A stretch of 64,000 nucleotides of DNA from Albibacterium profundi (GTDB taxonomy: Bacteria > Bacteroidota > Bacteroidia > Sphingobacteriales > Sphingobacteriaceae): contig NZ_JBBVGT010000002.1 in NCBI RefSeq assembly GCF_042159835.1, positions 1,612,001 to 1,676,000 of the forward strand. The letters are read 5' to 3'. The translations under genes and the position numbers were made by a program. The number at the start of each line of letters is the position of its first letter. Position 1 is the stretch's first letter. The notes under the pieces are model-generated. The model was not told the origin of the DNA and did not search any database. It saw only the letters and a program-made list of their open reading frames with translations. Below, in pieces: positions 33,811-42,851 of this stretch.

Positions 33811-34749
33811 CTATGTCTTTACCGTATGATGAGTTGATTTGAACGATTCGAAATTTAACTTTTCAACGTCTCTTTTGAATTCAGAAAAGCGCACTTCACT
33901 CATATTGGAAACCGGTAGGCGAAATTCTCCGCAATCCATGTCGACTAGCTTCATGTAGGCCTTGCCAGTTGCAATACCACCGTATTTCCCTAACAAGGTA
34001 ATCATGTCAATAGATTTTTGTTGCAAAGCATTTGCTTTGTCAAGATCACCTTTTTCAAAAGCAGCAATCAGATCGTGATAAAGCGGCGCAGCATAATTAT
34101 AAGTACTTCCAACAGCGCCCTTGCTTCCCACAGCCAGTGACGAAAGCATATTTTCATCTCGTCCCCATAACATATCATACTTCCGGTTATTAAAGTTCAA
34201 ACAGGAAAGGAAGTCCATAAAATCTTCATGTGTGTATTTAATTCCTTTGAAAGTCGGAATTAAGCCGTCAACTTCTCTCAGAAGGTCGATCATCGGGTAG
34301 TTACCTCCTGTGAGCACGGGAATATGATAATAGTAAAATGCAGTGTTCGGAGCAGCTGCGGCCACCTCTGCACAGCAAAGAGCGAGTTGTTTAGCGTTGG
34401 CTGGTTTAAAATAGAAAGGCGACGTGAAAGAAATAGCGTCTACACCGCTGTCTTCCGATAATCTAGCAAGTTCTTGACATTCTTTAATATTGGTGCCGCC
34501 AAGAAACATGATGAGCGCGAAATCATCGTCGTGTTTAGTTAGATCCGTCCATGCGTTCATGACCTTTACTTTCTCTTCGAACGTTAGCGATACTCCTTCA
34601 CCCGTTGACCCACAGATAAAAGCACCAACGACGCCATTGTTTTTTAGAAATGAATAATAGGAAGAGATAGCGTCAAGATTTAATTCTCTTTGTTGATCGA
34701 ACGGTGTAAAGGGGGCAGCTATTAAGCCTTCAATTTTTTTGTTTAGCAT
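33811..34749 (-). CDS. nanA: N-acetylneuraminate lyase
   Basis: Cytoplasmic class I aldolase of 312 residues that splits N-acetylneuraminate into ManNAc and pyruvate. The substrate-binding GSTGE motif is at residues 47-51, the catalytic Tyr is Y141 in YYYHIP and the Schiff-base Lys is K171 in GIKYTHEDF. The DHDPS/NAL family is broad, and the position inside a nan operon is what makes the lyase assignment specific. A hairpin with a T-rich tail lies between the susD gene and this one. Confidence 0.93.
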   Translation of the reverse strand: MLNKKIEGLIAAPFTPFDQQRELNLDAISSYYSFLKNNGVVGAFICGSTGEGVSLTFEEKVKVMNAWTDLTKHDDDFALIMFLGGTNIKECQELARLSEDSGVDAISFTSPFYFKPANAKQLALCCAEVAAAAPNTAFYYYHIPVLTGGNYPMIDLLREVDGLIPTFKGIKYTHEDFMDFLSCLNFNNRKYDMLWGRDENMLSSLAVGSKGAVGSTYNYAAPLYHDLIAAFEKGDLDKANALQQKSIDMITLLGKYGGIATGKAYMKLVDMDCGEFRLPVSNMSEVRFSEFKRDVEKLNFESFKSTHHTVKT

Positions 34750-34762
34750 TTGTTAATTTTTT

Positions 34763-34797
34763 AAAAAATTAGCAGGAGAGAATACTTTCCCTCCTGC
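34763..34797 (-). terminator. Hairpin between susD and nanA, possible partial terminator
   Basis: A 7-bp stem GCAGGAG/CTCCTGC extended by a further 3 bp after one mismatch, loop TACT, at 34772-34797. On the minus strand it is followed by TAATTTTTT. It could lower expression of the catabolic genes relative to susC/susD, or be a processing site. Confidence 0.6.
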
Positions 34798-34824
34798 ATG
34801 GTATAAATATCTATATTTTTTTTA

Positions 34825-36396
34825 TTAAGTGCCGGCGTAACCAGGATTCTGGTCTCCTTCCAGAGTTGGATCTTCCGACATGGTATTTAAATCGATTGGC
34901 CAAAGTATTTTGTGACGTTGACTTTCGGTATTCTCTAGAACACCTACGAGAGGTAAATCTGTTCTGAAAACCAACGGTTGGCCGGAAGCATCCTGCATGC
35001 GTCTTAGGTCAAACCAGCGCTTACCTTCAGAAACAAATTCTTTTGTGCGTTCATAAAATATGGCTATCTCATTCTCCTCGAAGCTTCCATTAACAAACTG
35101 TGGAGCATTACTACCGTAGGCTCTGTTTCTCACGGCCATGATTTCTGCGGTAGGATCTTCGCCCAGTTTATTTTTTATCTCGGCCAAAAGAAGGTAGGCG
35201 TCTGCCAAGCGATAAACAGGGTAATCATCTGCGTACCTTCTAACACCCTCCACAATGGTTCCCAGGAATTTCCGCAATACAACAGCGTGTAGATCTCCTT
35301 TGTTGAAATTTAAGAATGTTGCATTCGCGCGTTGGTCGTCTGAATCATATAATGAATAAAGGTCATATTTATATTCGTAACGAATAATGGTACCACTCGA
35401 CCCCACATTGAGTGGATCATTTGGAATGGGGTTGCCTTGGTCGTCCACATATCCGGAGACATCGTCGCTTGGCGCATAGATAAAATTGTTGAAGAAGTTG
35501 GTCGCCTCCCCAGCCTGATACCTCAGAGCAAAGATGATTTCACTGTTCCCTAATGAGGATGAAACCGAAGATGAAGAGAAGACCGCGCCAAAATCGTCAA
35601 GAAGGCTAAAGCGTGGGATCACCGCCTCAACTGCCGCTTTAGCCGTTTGCAAATCTGAAGCGGTAGTTGCAGGCGCCTGTCCGTCTATTGCTACTTTTGC
35701 AGACCATAGATAAGTTTCAGTCTTTAACATCTGTGAAGCAGCGAGAGACCATTGTCCTTTCTGAGATAAAATCGTTGTATTATTACCAAAATAACCAATC
35801 GATTTATCGATGTCACCCTTGATAAAATCTAAGGTTTCTTTCTCTGTTGCGCTACGTGGTGCGTATGCTTCATCAGCAGATGTAGGTGTGTTAACGGCTA
35901 CTTTGGGCTCAGTTACCAGAGGTACTCTTCCCCAAGTACGAAACAGGTTGAAATAATAGAAAGCGCGTATGCCATAGGCTTGCCCTAAATAATATCCCTT
36001 TTGTTTATCGCTCATATATGTTGCCTGCTCAACCTGATGGATAAAGTTGTTCACCTGGAAGATAGGAGCATACAGTCCTGCCCACGAGCTATATCCGGGT
36101 GAACTTTCTCGAATATCTTGGGTGATCAAAGATGCAGCATTTAAGGATGCAGTACCTGTAAAACTGGTTCCATCACGCAAGGTGCCGCCGCGTATTTCCC
36201 CTAGGTTCCAAAACACCTGTTGATGGTCGCGAAGTTGCGCATGGATTCCAAGCATCGCGCCTTGAACTTGATTTTCATTTTTCCAAAAGCTTCCGCTGGC
36301 GAAGTAGTCTTCCGGCGCTAGGTCTAAGTCCATCTTATTGCAAGATAGCATGAGACACGAAGCTATGACTGTTAATGTAATTAATATTTTTTTCAT
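34825..36396 (-). CDS. RagB/SusD family nutrient-binding lipoprotein
   Basis: Outer-membrane surface lipoprotein of 523 residues that forms the lid of the SusC channel. Lipobox LMLSC near residue 19, then NKMDLDLAPEDYFASGSFWKNE, the classic SusD opening. TPR-like helices carry AYGIRAFYYFNLFRTWGRVPL near residue 150. The C-terminal part has the YADDYPVYRLADAYLLLAE, RTKEFVSEGKRWFDLRRM and KHKILWPID-like segments. The likely ligand, a sialylated glycan or sialic acid, is inferred from the operon. It is 12 bases after susC. Confidence 0.95.
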   Translation of the reverse strand: MKKILITLTVIASCLMLSCNKMDLDLAPEDYFASGSFWKNENQVQGAMLGIHAQLRDHQQVFWNLGEIRGGTLRDGTSFTGTASLNAASLITQDIRESSPGYSSWAGLYAPIFQVNNFIHQVEQATYMSDKQKGYYLGQAYGIRAFYYFNLFRTWGRVPLVTEPKVAVNTPTSADEAYAPRSATEKETLDFIKGDIDKSIGYFGNNTTILSQKGQWSLAASQMLKTETYLWSAKVAIDGQAPATTASDLQTAKAAVEAVIPRFSLLDDFGAVFSSSSVSSSLGNSEIIFALRYQAGEATNFFNNFIYAPSDDVSGYVDDQGNPIPNDPLNVGSSGTIIRYEYKYDLYSLYDSDDQRANATFLNFNKGDLHAVVLRKFLGTIVEGVRRYADDYPVYRLADAYLLLAEIKNKLGEDPTAEIMAVRNRAYGSNAPQFVNGSFEENEIAIFYERTKEFVSEGKRWFDLRRMQDASGQPLVFRTDLPLVGVLENTESQRHKILWPIDLNTMSEDPTLEGDQNPGYAGT

Positions 36397-36407
36397 GATC
36401 GTTGTTC

Positions 36408-39400
36408 TTAAAAGGTTAATTGTATTCCAAAGATTACCGTTCTAGGTAACGGGTATCCGCCGCCTCCGATGGCTATACTGCCAGCTTCTGGTGAGTATAG
36501 GGTATTCTTCGTCCAATAGTGCAGGTTTTGTCCAGTAATGGAAATGCTCGCTTCTTCCATTTTTATCCGTTGAGCGATTTGCTGAGGTAACCTGTAACTT
36601 AAAGAGACTTCTCGGAATGAAAGATAATCCCCTTTATTATAGAACATGCTGGTCGTTCTAAAGTAGTTGTTTTTAAATAGTTGATCTGCCCAATAGTATG
36701 TAGGGTAAGGGGCACCTGGATTTTCTGGGCTCCATGTGTTAAATACCTCTTCAGTGGTATTGAAAGTTCCTTGACCCATTCCTAAGAACCATGTTTTCGG
36801 ACCATCGTAAGCTACAAAACCTAAAGCATAGTCAAAACGTGCGCTCAATGATAGATCCTTCCAACGGGTGTAAAATCCGAATCCTCCGGTCCATTTAGGA
36901 ACGGTGTTACCCATATATACGCGGTCATAAGAATTGATGATGTTATCACCATTGATATCTCGCCACATAACATCACCCAAAGCTAATGGGTAGTGTAGGG
37001 ACTTCTCAGAATCCGACATGGCATTGTATGCGTCTGGATGTACGAGTGTACGAGCACCAATTAAGTCTTTTAATTGAGAGGCATAGTTGTCTAGATCCTC
37101 TTGTGTCCGGATAAGTCCTAGTGCTTCATAAGCATACGCTACGTTAGGATCCTGACCCTCTTGATAGCCACCAACCCATACCAGTTCTTTTGTATTGGGG
37201 TCGTAGACTTGAAATCCACCTTGACGGTTGTTTTCTACACCATTTTCAGGCAGTTTTAAGATCTTGTTTTTATTATAAGCTGTGTTCCAATTGAAGGATA
37301 AATCCCAGTCGTTAGATCGTAGAACCTGATAATTCAGGTCAATCTCCACCCCTTGGTTCTGCATGTCGCCATTGTTCGTTGTGATGGATGTAAACCCAGC
37401 CGAAGATGGTAATACTAAGGTGGCAATCTTGTCGGAAGTGGTACGATGGTAGTATGCAACTGTCAGGTCGATCTTGTTTAATAATCGTGCTTCCAGACCA
37501 ACCTCTTTTGTAATCAAGCTTTCCCATTGGAGGTTAGGTATACTTAGGCTAGACATCAAATAACCAACGCTTCCATCGTACTTAGCGGTTCCGTAAGCTC
37601 CTTGAAGCGTATAGTTTCCAATTCCTCCAACATTACCGTTAGCACCATAACTTGCTCTTAATTTTAAGGTGTTTACGATATTGCCTTTCCCGATGGTCTC
37701 AGAGAAGAAACCTTCATTATGCAGATTCCATCCCAAAGAAATACCTGGGAAGGTTCCCCATCGATTGTTTAGTAGGGTAGAATAGCCGTCGCGACGTACG
37801 GTTAAGGTCATCAGATAGCGCTGTTCAAAGTCGTAATTTAAACGGCCGAAGTATGAAGTAATCCGTTGTCTATTATGGTATGAGTCGATGGCACGACGAT
37901 TTTCTTCGGTGCTGGTTAGACCTAGATCCATAAAATCGTCTGTCGGAGCCCCACTACCGGATGCAGAAAATCCCGTGGCATACGAATCAAAAAATTCCCA
38001 ACCTGCCATCGCATCAAAATTATGGCCGTTTACTGATTCATTGTAATTTAAAACGGCATTGTACGTTTGATTCAAGATCTTATCGTATAGCGCAGACGTG
38101 CTACGAGTTCTCACCCAATTCCCTGGCGAAGCAAGGTAATCTCTGTTGAAGGATTCGTTGTTTGTTTGGTTCAGGAACCAGTTAGCACTGGTACGCAAGC
38201 TTAAATTATCTAGGAAGTTAACGACAAATGCTTGTGACAATGTTAACTTCTGATTGAGGTTATTGCGTATAAAACGGTCATTGTTTACAGCTGGATTTCC
38301 GTCGGTCCAATCGCGACCAACCAAAAGTTCACCGTTCGCATTTGTCCCCCGCATTGTTGGAGGTGCACCCAAGGCTCTGGTAAAGTAGTTGCCTTCATTG
38401 TTTATCGCATCTCGCCACTTCGTGTTAGCAAAATTGACACTTGAATTTGAGACGATCCAAGGTTTGATTTTGTAATCACCGTTTAATACAAAAGTTAAGC
38501 GATCATAATCCGTTCCAATAGGCAGGCCTTCTTCATTATATTTGCCGATACTGGCATAGTATTTCCCTTTGTTATTTCCGCCTTGCATTGCCACGTTATA
38601 ATCCTGTGTGAGACTATGATCACGCATAGCATGGTTGCGATAATTGAAGTCTTTGAATATTAACTCTCTGCCAGTAATGGGGTCGATCATTGTTTTCCAA
38701 CCTTGACTTAGAAGTTCTCGGTTTTCATCATCTAAAAACATGGTACTCCATACAGCAGAGCTCGTTACGTTACCGTCCAAGATATTTCCTTCTGCATCTT
38801 TATATCGATTCCCAGTTCCGAAAGGTCCGACCGATGTAAGTTGATTCAATTGGTTAGGCTGATACATGCCGGATGTTTGGACTGCTTTACGCGACCAATA
38901 CAAATAATCTTCTGCTCCTAAGAAGTCAAACGGTAGATTTAAATAACCCATCCCGATTTTGGATTTTACCGTGATGTTTGAAACACCCTCTTTTCCTCTT
39001 TTGGTGGTAATTAGAATTACACCGTTAGAAGCTCTAGCTCCATAAATTGCGGTAGCAGAAGCGTCTTTTAACACATCGATTGATTCGATATCATCTTGAT
39101 TGATATCATGGAAGCCACTTCGAACTAAACCGTCGACAATCACCAAGGGCGATCCGCCACCACCGTAGGTCGTCCCCCCTCTTAGCACAATATTGGGCAC
39201 CGAGCCAGGTCGACCAGAGCTTTGCTGAACGCGGAGACCGGGGATAGTTCCTGCAAGTGCTGAGGCTGGATTAGCACGCACTCCCGTTTCGAGAACACGA
39301 TCATCTAAGCGGGAAACTGAACCGGTTAATTTTGACTTTTCGATACTACCATAACCCAAAATGACAACTTCGTCTAGTGCCTGTTCGTCTACTTGGAGAG

Positions 39401-39689
39401 TTACGGTCATGTCGCTGCTCGAACTTAGGATCGTCTGGTAACTTTCATAGCCAACGAAAGTAAAGGAAAGAGAATCACCCTCTTTTCCTTGCACTGTAAA
39501 GTAGCCATTTTCATCACTAAGAGTGGCAATATTCTGCGTGTGATTTCGGATACTCACGCCTGGAAGTGGAGTATTTTGCTCTCCCAATACCCTCCCTTGA
39601 ATGCTCTGTGCAAAGCTGGCACTATGCACCATGAAGAGAAAAAGCAGGAAGAATAGCTTTTTCTGATTTTTTAGATAGAATTGTATCAT
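36408..39689 (-). CDS. SusC/RagA family TonB-linked outer membrane transporter
   Basis: Outer-membrane TonB-dependent channel of 1093 residues, usual for the family. Signal peptide to about residue 27 (SFAQS). A CarboxypepD_reg-like domain follows (about 28-115; IQGRVLGEQNTPLPGVSI), then the plug domain (VVILGYGSIEKSKLTGSVS, then RVQQSSGRPGSVPNIVLRGG). SIDVLKDASATAIYGARASNGVILITTKRGK is the family signature. The remaining part is the 22-strand barrel, ending in aromatic TVIFGIQLTF. It is the first gene of the nan operon, behind a promoter overlapped by two palindromic sites. Confidence 0.96.
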   Translation of the reverse strand: MIQFYLKNQKKLFFLLFLFMVHSASFAQSIQGRVLGEQNTPLPGVSIRNHTQNIATLSDENGYFTVQGKEGDSLSFTFVGYESYQTILSSSSDMTVTLQVDEQALDEVVILGYGSIEKSKLTGSVSRLDDRVLETGVRANPASALAGTIPGLRVQQSSGRPGSVPNIVLRGGTTYGGGGSPLVIVDGLVRSGFHDINQDDIESIDVLKDASATAIYGARASNGVILITTKRGKEGVSNITVKSKIGMGYLNLPFDFLGAEDYLYWSRKAVQTSGMYQPNQLNQLTSVGPFGTGNRYKDAEGNILDGNVTSSAVWSTMFLDDENRELLSQGWKTMIDPITGRELIFKDFNYRNHAMRDHSLTQDYNVAMQGGNNKGKYYASIGKYNEEGLPIGTDYDRLTFVLNGDYKIKPWIVSNSSVNFANTKWRDAINNEGNYFTRALGAPPTMRGTNANGELLVGRDWTDGNPAVNNDRFIRNNLNQKLTLSQAFVVNFLDNLSLRTSANWFLNQTNNESFNRDYLASPGNWVRTRSTSALYDKILNQTYNAVLNYNESVNGHNFDAMAGWEFFDSYATGFSASGSGAPTDDFMDLGLTSTEENRRAIDSYHNRQRITSYFGRLNYDFEQRYLMTLTVRRDGYSTLLNNRWGTFPGISLGWNLHNEGFFSETIGKGNIVNTLKLRASYGANGNVGGIGNYTLQGAYGTAKYDGSVGYLMSSLSIPNLQWESLITKEVGLEARLLNKIDLTVAYYHRTTSDKIATLVLPSSAGFTSITTNNGDMQNQGVEIDLNYQVLRSNDWDLSFNWNTAYNKNKILKLPENGVENNRQGGFQVYDPNTKELVWVGGYQEGQDPNVAYAYEALGLIRTQEDLDNYASQLKDLIGARTLVHPDAYNAMSDSEKSLHYPLALGDVMWRDINGDNIINSYDRVYMGNTVPKWTGGFGFYTRWKDLSLSARFDYALGFVAYDGPKTWFLGMGQGTFNTTEEVFNTWSPENPGAPYPTYYWADQLFKNNYFRTTSMFYNKGDYLSFREVSLSYRLPQQIAQRIKMEEASISITGQNLHYWTKNTLYSPEAGSIAIGGGGYPLPRTVIFGIQLTF

Positions 39690-39708
39690 AATTTTGAGTT
39701 AAAAAGAG

Positions 39709-39748
39709 TTATGTATAACATAATTGTAAACACAAATGTATGACATAA
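39709..39748. promoter_or_regulatory. Pair of palindromic operator-like sites in front of the nan operon
   Basis: Site 1 (39709-39723) is a perfect 6-3-6 palindrome TTATGT-ATA-ACATAA. Site 2 (39734-39748), exactly 25 bases on, is AAATGT-ATG-ACATAA with one good half-site. The two share a 14-base core with 13 identities. Site 2 overlaps the predicted susC -7 element and site 1 lies at the predicted transcription start. The divergent GntR/FadR gene begins 55 bases away; it is the likely binder. Confidence 0.7.
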
Positions 39749-39763
39749 TGCGATATATCCAAA
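39733..39763 (-). promoter_or_regulatory. Predicted promoter of the susC-susD-nan operon
   Basis: On the minus strand TACATTTG (39733-39740) matches the TAnnTTTG -7 consensus, and TTTG (39760-39763) matches the -33 consensus with exactly 19 bases between them. The predicted leader is about 40 bases. Confidence 0.75.
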
Positions 39764-39802
39764 TCTTAATTGGTATTTTTGTTGCGAAAATTTAATATCA
39801 TT

Positions 39803-40519
39803 ATGTCTGAAACACATGACACTTTTGGGAAACTTGAAGGTATAGACACCTCCAGTTTAGTTGATAAGGCTGAAGAGCGCATTATTAGCTTTATTCAGCA
39901 GAGTAAAATGAAAGTGGGTGAGGTCTTGCCCAAGGAAATAGATCTAGCTGTGCGTTTAGGGGTAAGTCGGACGGTTGTGCGTGAAGCTTTGTTAAGGCTA
40001 AAGGCAATTGGTTTAATCGAGTCTAAAAAACATAAAGGTGCCATCCTTAGAAATCCAGATGTCTTGGGGCCGCTACGGAAAGTATTTCACCCGTCTATTT
40101 TGGATCAGGCGACCCTCAAAGATTTATTCGAAATGCGTCTTGCTTTAGAAGTGGGAATGGCTGATTTTATTGTTGACAGAATTACGGATGATGATTTGTT
40201 GGAACTTGATAACATCGTCAGTGATATTGTTTCAGGAGATACAGCGGCCCCGTGGCAAGTGAATGATGAGAAAAGGTTTCACGGTAAACTCTATGAAATA
40301 TCTGGAAACAAAATTCTCCTTGAGTTACAAGAGTTGATTATTCCTATTTTCCAGTATGTTCATCATACTGGTCTATTGGAGCGACCTATTGTTGAGGGTG
40401 AATTTGTGTCTCACAAGGAATTGGTTCAAATACTCAAAAAACGGGATGCGGATTTATATCGTAGTGCGATACGTAAGCACCTGAATAATCATTTTGCTCG
40501 TATATTAAATTTGGTTTAA
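39803..40519 (+). CDS. FadR/GntR family transcriptional regulator of the nan locus
   Basis: Cytoplasmic repressor-type protein of 238 residues from the ATG at 39803. A reading from 39770 would add 11 residues with no homology and place the start inside a promoter-like TATTTTTG, so the shorter form is chosen. Residues about 15-85 are a winged helix (VGEVLPKEIDLAVRLGVSRT, VVREALLRLKAIGLIESKK). Residues about 100-230 form an FCD ligand domain (LFEMRLALEVGMADFIV, then FHGKLYEISGNKILLEL with the His of the metal site). Divergent from the nan operon and next to paired palindromes, so it is very probably its local regulator, with a sialic acid intermediate as likely effector. Confidence 0.9.
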   Translation: MSETHDTFGKLEGIDTSSLVDKAEERIISFIQQSKMKVGEVLPKEIDLAVRLGVSRTVVREALLRLKAIGLIESKKHKGAILRNPDVLGPLRKVFHPSILDQATLKDLFEMRLALEVGMADFIVDRITDDDLLELDNIVSDIVSGDTAAPWQVNDEKRFHGKLYEISGNKILLELQELIIPIFQYVHHTGLLERPIVEGEFVSHKELVQILKKRDADLYRSAIRKHLNNHFARILNLV

Positions 40520-40524
40520 ACTTT

Positions 40525-41319
40525 CTATCGCTTCTTGAATACCCTTACATAATCGACGTGCATCTCAAATGGTAAATCTTCATCGACAATAGGTCCTGGC
40601 CAACCTGCGCCGCCAGATTGATTTAGGATTATATAGAAGGGTTTGTCAAATGGCCATTCCGCAGCAGTAGCGTTGGCGGGCTTACTGTAAGTATATTGTA
40701 ATGAATCGTTAACGTAAAATTCAATCTTCTCTGAATTCCAGATGATGCCGTAAGTGTTGTACTCGCCTAGGTCATAGAGCGAAGTTTGAGTGGCAGTGCT
40801 TCCTCCAGATTCATTTGTTACTGCTCCATTATGAATCGTTTGATGAATGATATCTTCATTATTAACATGTTCCATAATATCGATTTCCCCACTGTTAGGC
40901 CAGCCGCCGTAGGAAGCTGGATCCTCGGGCATCATCCATATAGCGGGCCAGGAGCCGCGACCATGGTTAAACTTGGCACGGACTTCCACTTTCCCGTAAG
41001 TGAAGCTAAATTTTCCAGCTGTTTGTATTCCTCCAGAATGATAGGGAACATCGTCGCCTTCTATCTTAGCATGGTCCATTCTTAGGACTAAATCTCCACC
41101 TTGTTGCTTCACATAGTCGTTTGAATGGATAAGGTACTTAGCCCAAGATGGATGCCATCGTTTGGCGTAAGACCATCTGCTTGTATCAAAATTGCCAAGG
41201 GTATTGAATTCATCTGAAAAGATGAGCTCCCAATCTTTATTTTCACGGACATGATGATTGCGAATAGCACAAGAGGAAGTAATGGCACTTATTAAAAGTA
41301 TGATCAACAGAGCTCTCAT
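40525..41319 (-). CDS. GH16 family beta-glucanase, lipoprotein
   Basis: Surface lipoprotein of 264 residues with lipobox ITSSC near residue 16. The GH16 jelly roll begins at DWELIFSDEFN, and the catalytic signature ExDxxE is seen in GEIDIMEHV. Later RAKFNHGRGSWPAIWMMP and the C-terminal HVDYVRVFKK are usual for laminarinase-like members that cut beta-1,3- or mixed-link glucans. The gene ends only 5 bases from the convergent GntR gene, and its substrate does not fit sialic acid use, so it is probably a separate unit. Confidence 0.93.
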   Translation of the reverse strand: MRALLIILLISAITSSCAIRNHHVRENKDWELIFSDEFNTLGNFDTSRWSYAKRWHPSWAKYLIHSNDYVKQQGGDLVLRMDHAKIEGDDVPYHSGGIQTAGKFSFTYGKVEVRAKFNHGRGSWPAIWMMPEDPASYGGWPNSGEIDIMEHVNNEDIIHQTIHNGAVTNESGGSTATQTSLYDLGEYNTYGIIWNSEKIEFYVNDSLQYTYSKPANATAAEWPFDKPFYIILNQSGGAGWPGPIVDEDLPFEMHVDYVRVFKKR

Positions 41320-41388
41320 TTTACAGATTAGGTAGTTAAATGTTCAATTGGAGGTAAACTTACGATTACTTTTTTTGTCTATAAAAGA

Positions 41389-41429
41389 AAACATCCCTTG
41401 GGCTAGGATTACTGACCCAAGGGATGTTT
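41389..41429 (-). terminator. Terminator after the outer membrane protein gene
   Basis: 14-bp perfect stem AAACATCCCTTGGG/CCCAAGGGATGTTT with a 13-base loop. Minus-strand reading continues TTTTCTTTT. It follows the gene ending at 41451. Confidence 0.85.
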
Positions 41430-41450
41430 CTTATTTGATTTGTGCTGATG

Positions 41451-42023
41451 TTATCTTTGGCCCGGTAAATAAATCTGAAATCCGACCGTTAATCCTAGAC
41501 CGCCTTGTGTTCCAGAAGCTGAGGCTCCAGACAGGTCGTTATAACCAGCAAGGGCCTCGAGAGCTACAGTTTGCGAAATGAAATGCGCATAGCCTAGGCC
41601 GGCACCAAAGCCAAAATTGACATCATCGCCACCGCGACTTCCTGCTATTCCTGCCTTTGCTTCGGCAAAAAAGCGATTGGTAGCTGAAGCTCCTTCTGGG
41701 AAGTAGTAGCGTGCGAAAGGTAATAAACCATAGCTAAAAGGGTTGTCGCCATCTTTTATGGTTTGGAAATTCGCGATCAACTTTAAACCTAAAGCCACGC
41801 CATCGCTAACAAAGTAACCTGCACCCGGCTCGAGGGCGATGTTGAATACTTCAGAATCGAAGTCGTAGCCCAAGGAGCCAATACCACCACCTACCATCCA
41901 GTTCCCTTGCTGGATCGGCGCGGTGCCGACCGCTGAACTTGTTTGTGGCGTAGTTTCTATCTGCCCTAATGCGGTGCTAACAGAAAGTGTTATCGCCCCT
42001 AAAATTAACATGAAATGTTTCAT
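41451..42023 (-). CDS. Outer membrane beta-barrel protein
   Basis: Predicted 190-residue porin-like protein from the ATG at 42023; the upstream ATG at 42047 would add eight charged residues before a clear signal peptide (MKHFMLILGAITLSVSTALGQ). The mature chain shows alternating hydrophobic strands with many aromatic and Gly residues: NWMVGGGIGSLGYDF, ALGLKLIANFQ, LLPFARYYF, GFGAGLGYAHFI, and a final GLTVGFQIYL. This suits an eight-stranded barrel. Function in the outer membrane is not specified. Confidence 0.85.
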   Translation of the reverse strand: MKHFMLILGAITLSVSTALGQIETTPQTSSAVGTAPIQQGNWMVGGGIGSLGYDFDSEVFNIALEPGAGYFVSDGVALGLKLIANFQTIKDGDNPFSYGLLPFARYYFPEGASATNRFFAEAKAGIAGSRGGDDVNFGFGAGLGYAHFISQTVALEALAGYNDLSGASASGTQGGLGLTVGFQIYLPGQR

Positions 42024-42187
42024 AGCTTTTCGTTTTGTGTTAAACATAATGAAGCAAAATATTGGAATACCATTTTACTGTTTATTATCAACACAGACGG
42101 CGGCTATTTGTTCAAATAAAACAAATTTTTAATAATTGATTTATTTTTTTGTTTCAATTGGAACGCGGGCAGCTAGAGGCATCCTTA

Positions 42188-42820
42188 TTACGCTAATTCA
42201 GTAATGAACTCTTCCTTGGGTTTACGCACCTTCTTGAGCTTAAAAAGCCAATCATTTTCTTCATCACGATAGCCTAATGGTAGTAGTGTGACGCTTTTTA
42301 AACCTTTTTCCTGTAAGTTTAGTAACTCATCTAGAGCTTTGTTGTCGAAACCTTCCATTGGCGTGGCGTCAACTTTAAGTGCAGCAGCAGCGGCAATGGC
42401 CGTTCCAAAAGCGATATACGCTTGTTTAGCGGCGTGGTTAAAGTTCTCTTCGGCTGTTTGCTTGGTGAACATATTGATCAAACTTAGTCGATAAGCATCC
42501 GTTTGTGAATCAGGAACACCACGTTCGGTATTCATGTGCTGGAAAGTTTTATTGATCCTTTCTTCGGTATACTGGTCCCAAGCAGCGAAGATAAGCAGAT
42601 GAGAACTATCGGTGATCTGTGACTGTCCGTTGGCTACCTGTCTAATTTTTTCTTTCAATTCAGGGTTCGTAACGACGATAATCTCGAAAGGCTGTAAGCC
42701 GGACGATGTTGGGGCCAAGTGTGCTGCCTTTAATATATTAGTTACGGATTCGTCTGGAACTCTATTTCCGTTCATCTTTTTTGTGGCATATCGCCATTCC
42801 AATGCATTTAATAATTCCAT
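42188..42820 (-). CDS. Nitroreductase family NAD(P)H-dependent oxidoreductase
   Basis: Flavin enzyme of 210 residues, cytoplasmic, typical length for NfsB-like nitroreductases. FMN-binding features are WRYATKKMNG at the start (R-x-T/S-x-R-like), APTSSGLQPFEIIVV and the later GTAIAAAAALKVDATPMEGFD, with LPLGYRDEEND. Such enzymes reduce nitroaromatics, quinones or disulfides. It is divergently paired with an HxlR regulator, and the shared gap holds two near-identical sites, a usual arrangement for redox or electrophile-responsive control. Confidence 0.93.
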   Translation of the reverse strand: MELLNALEWRYATKKMNGNRVPDESVTNILKAAHLAPTSSGLQPFEIIVVTNPELKEKIRQVANGQSQITDSSHLLIFAAWDQYTEERINKTFQHMNTERGVPDSQTDAYRLSLINMFTKQTAEENFNHAAKQAYIAFGTAIAAAAALKVDATPMEGFDNKALDELLNLQEKGLKSVTLLPLGYRDEENDWLFKLKKVRKPKEEFITELA

Positions 42821-42851
42821 ATTCTATTTTACTTTTTGCAAAGTTTAAAAT

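Noticed and set aside
40525..41319. GH16 glucanase as part of the sialic acid locus
   Set aside because: It lies behind the regulator, convergent with it, and its ExDxxE active site points to beta-glucans, not sialoglycans.
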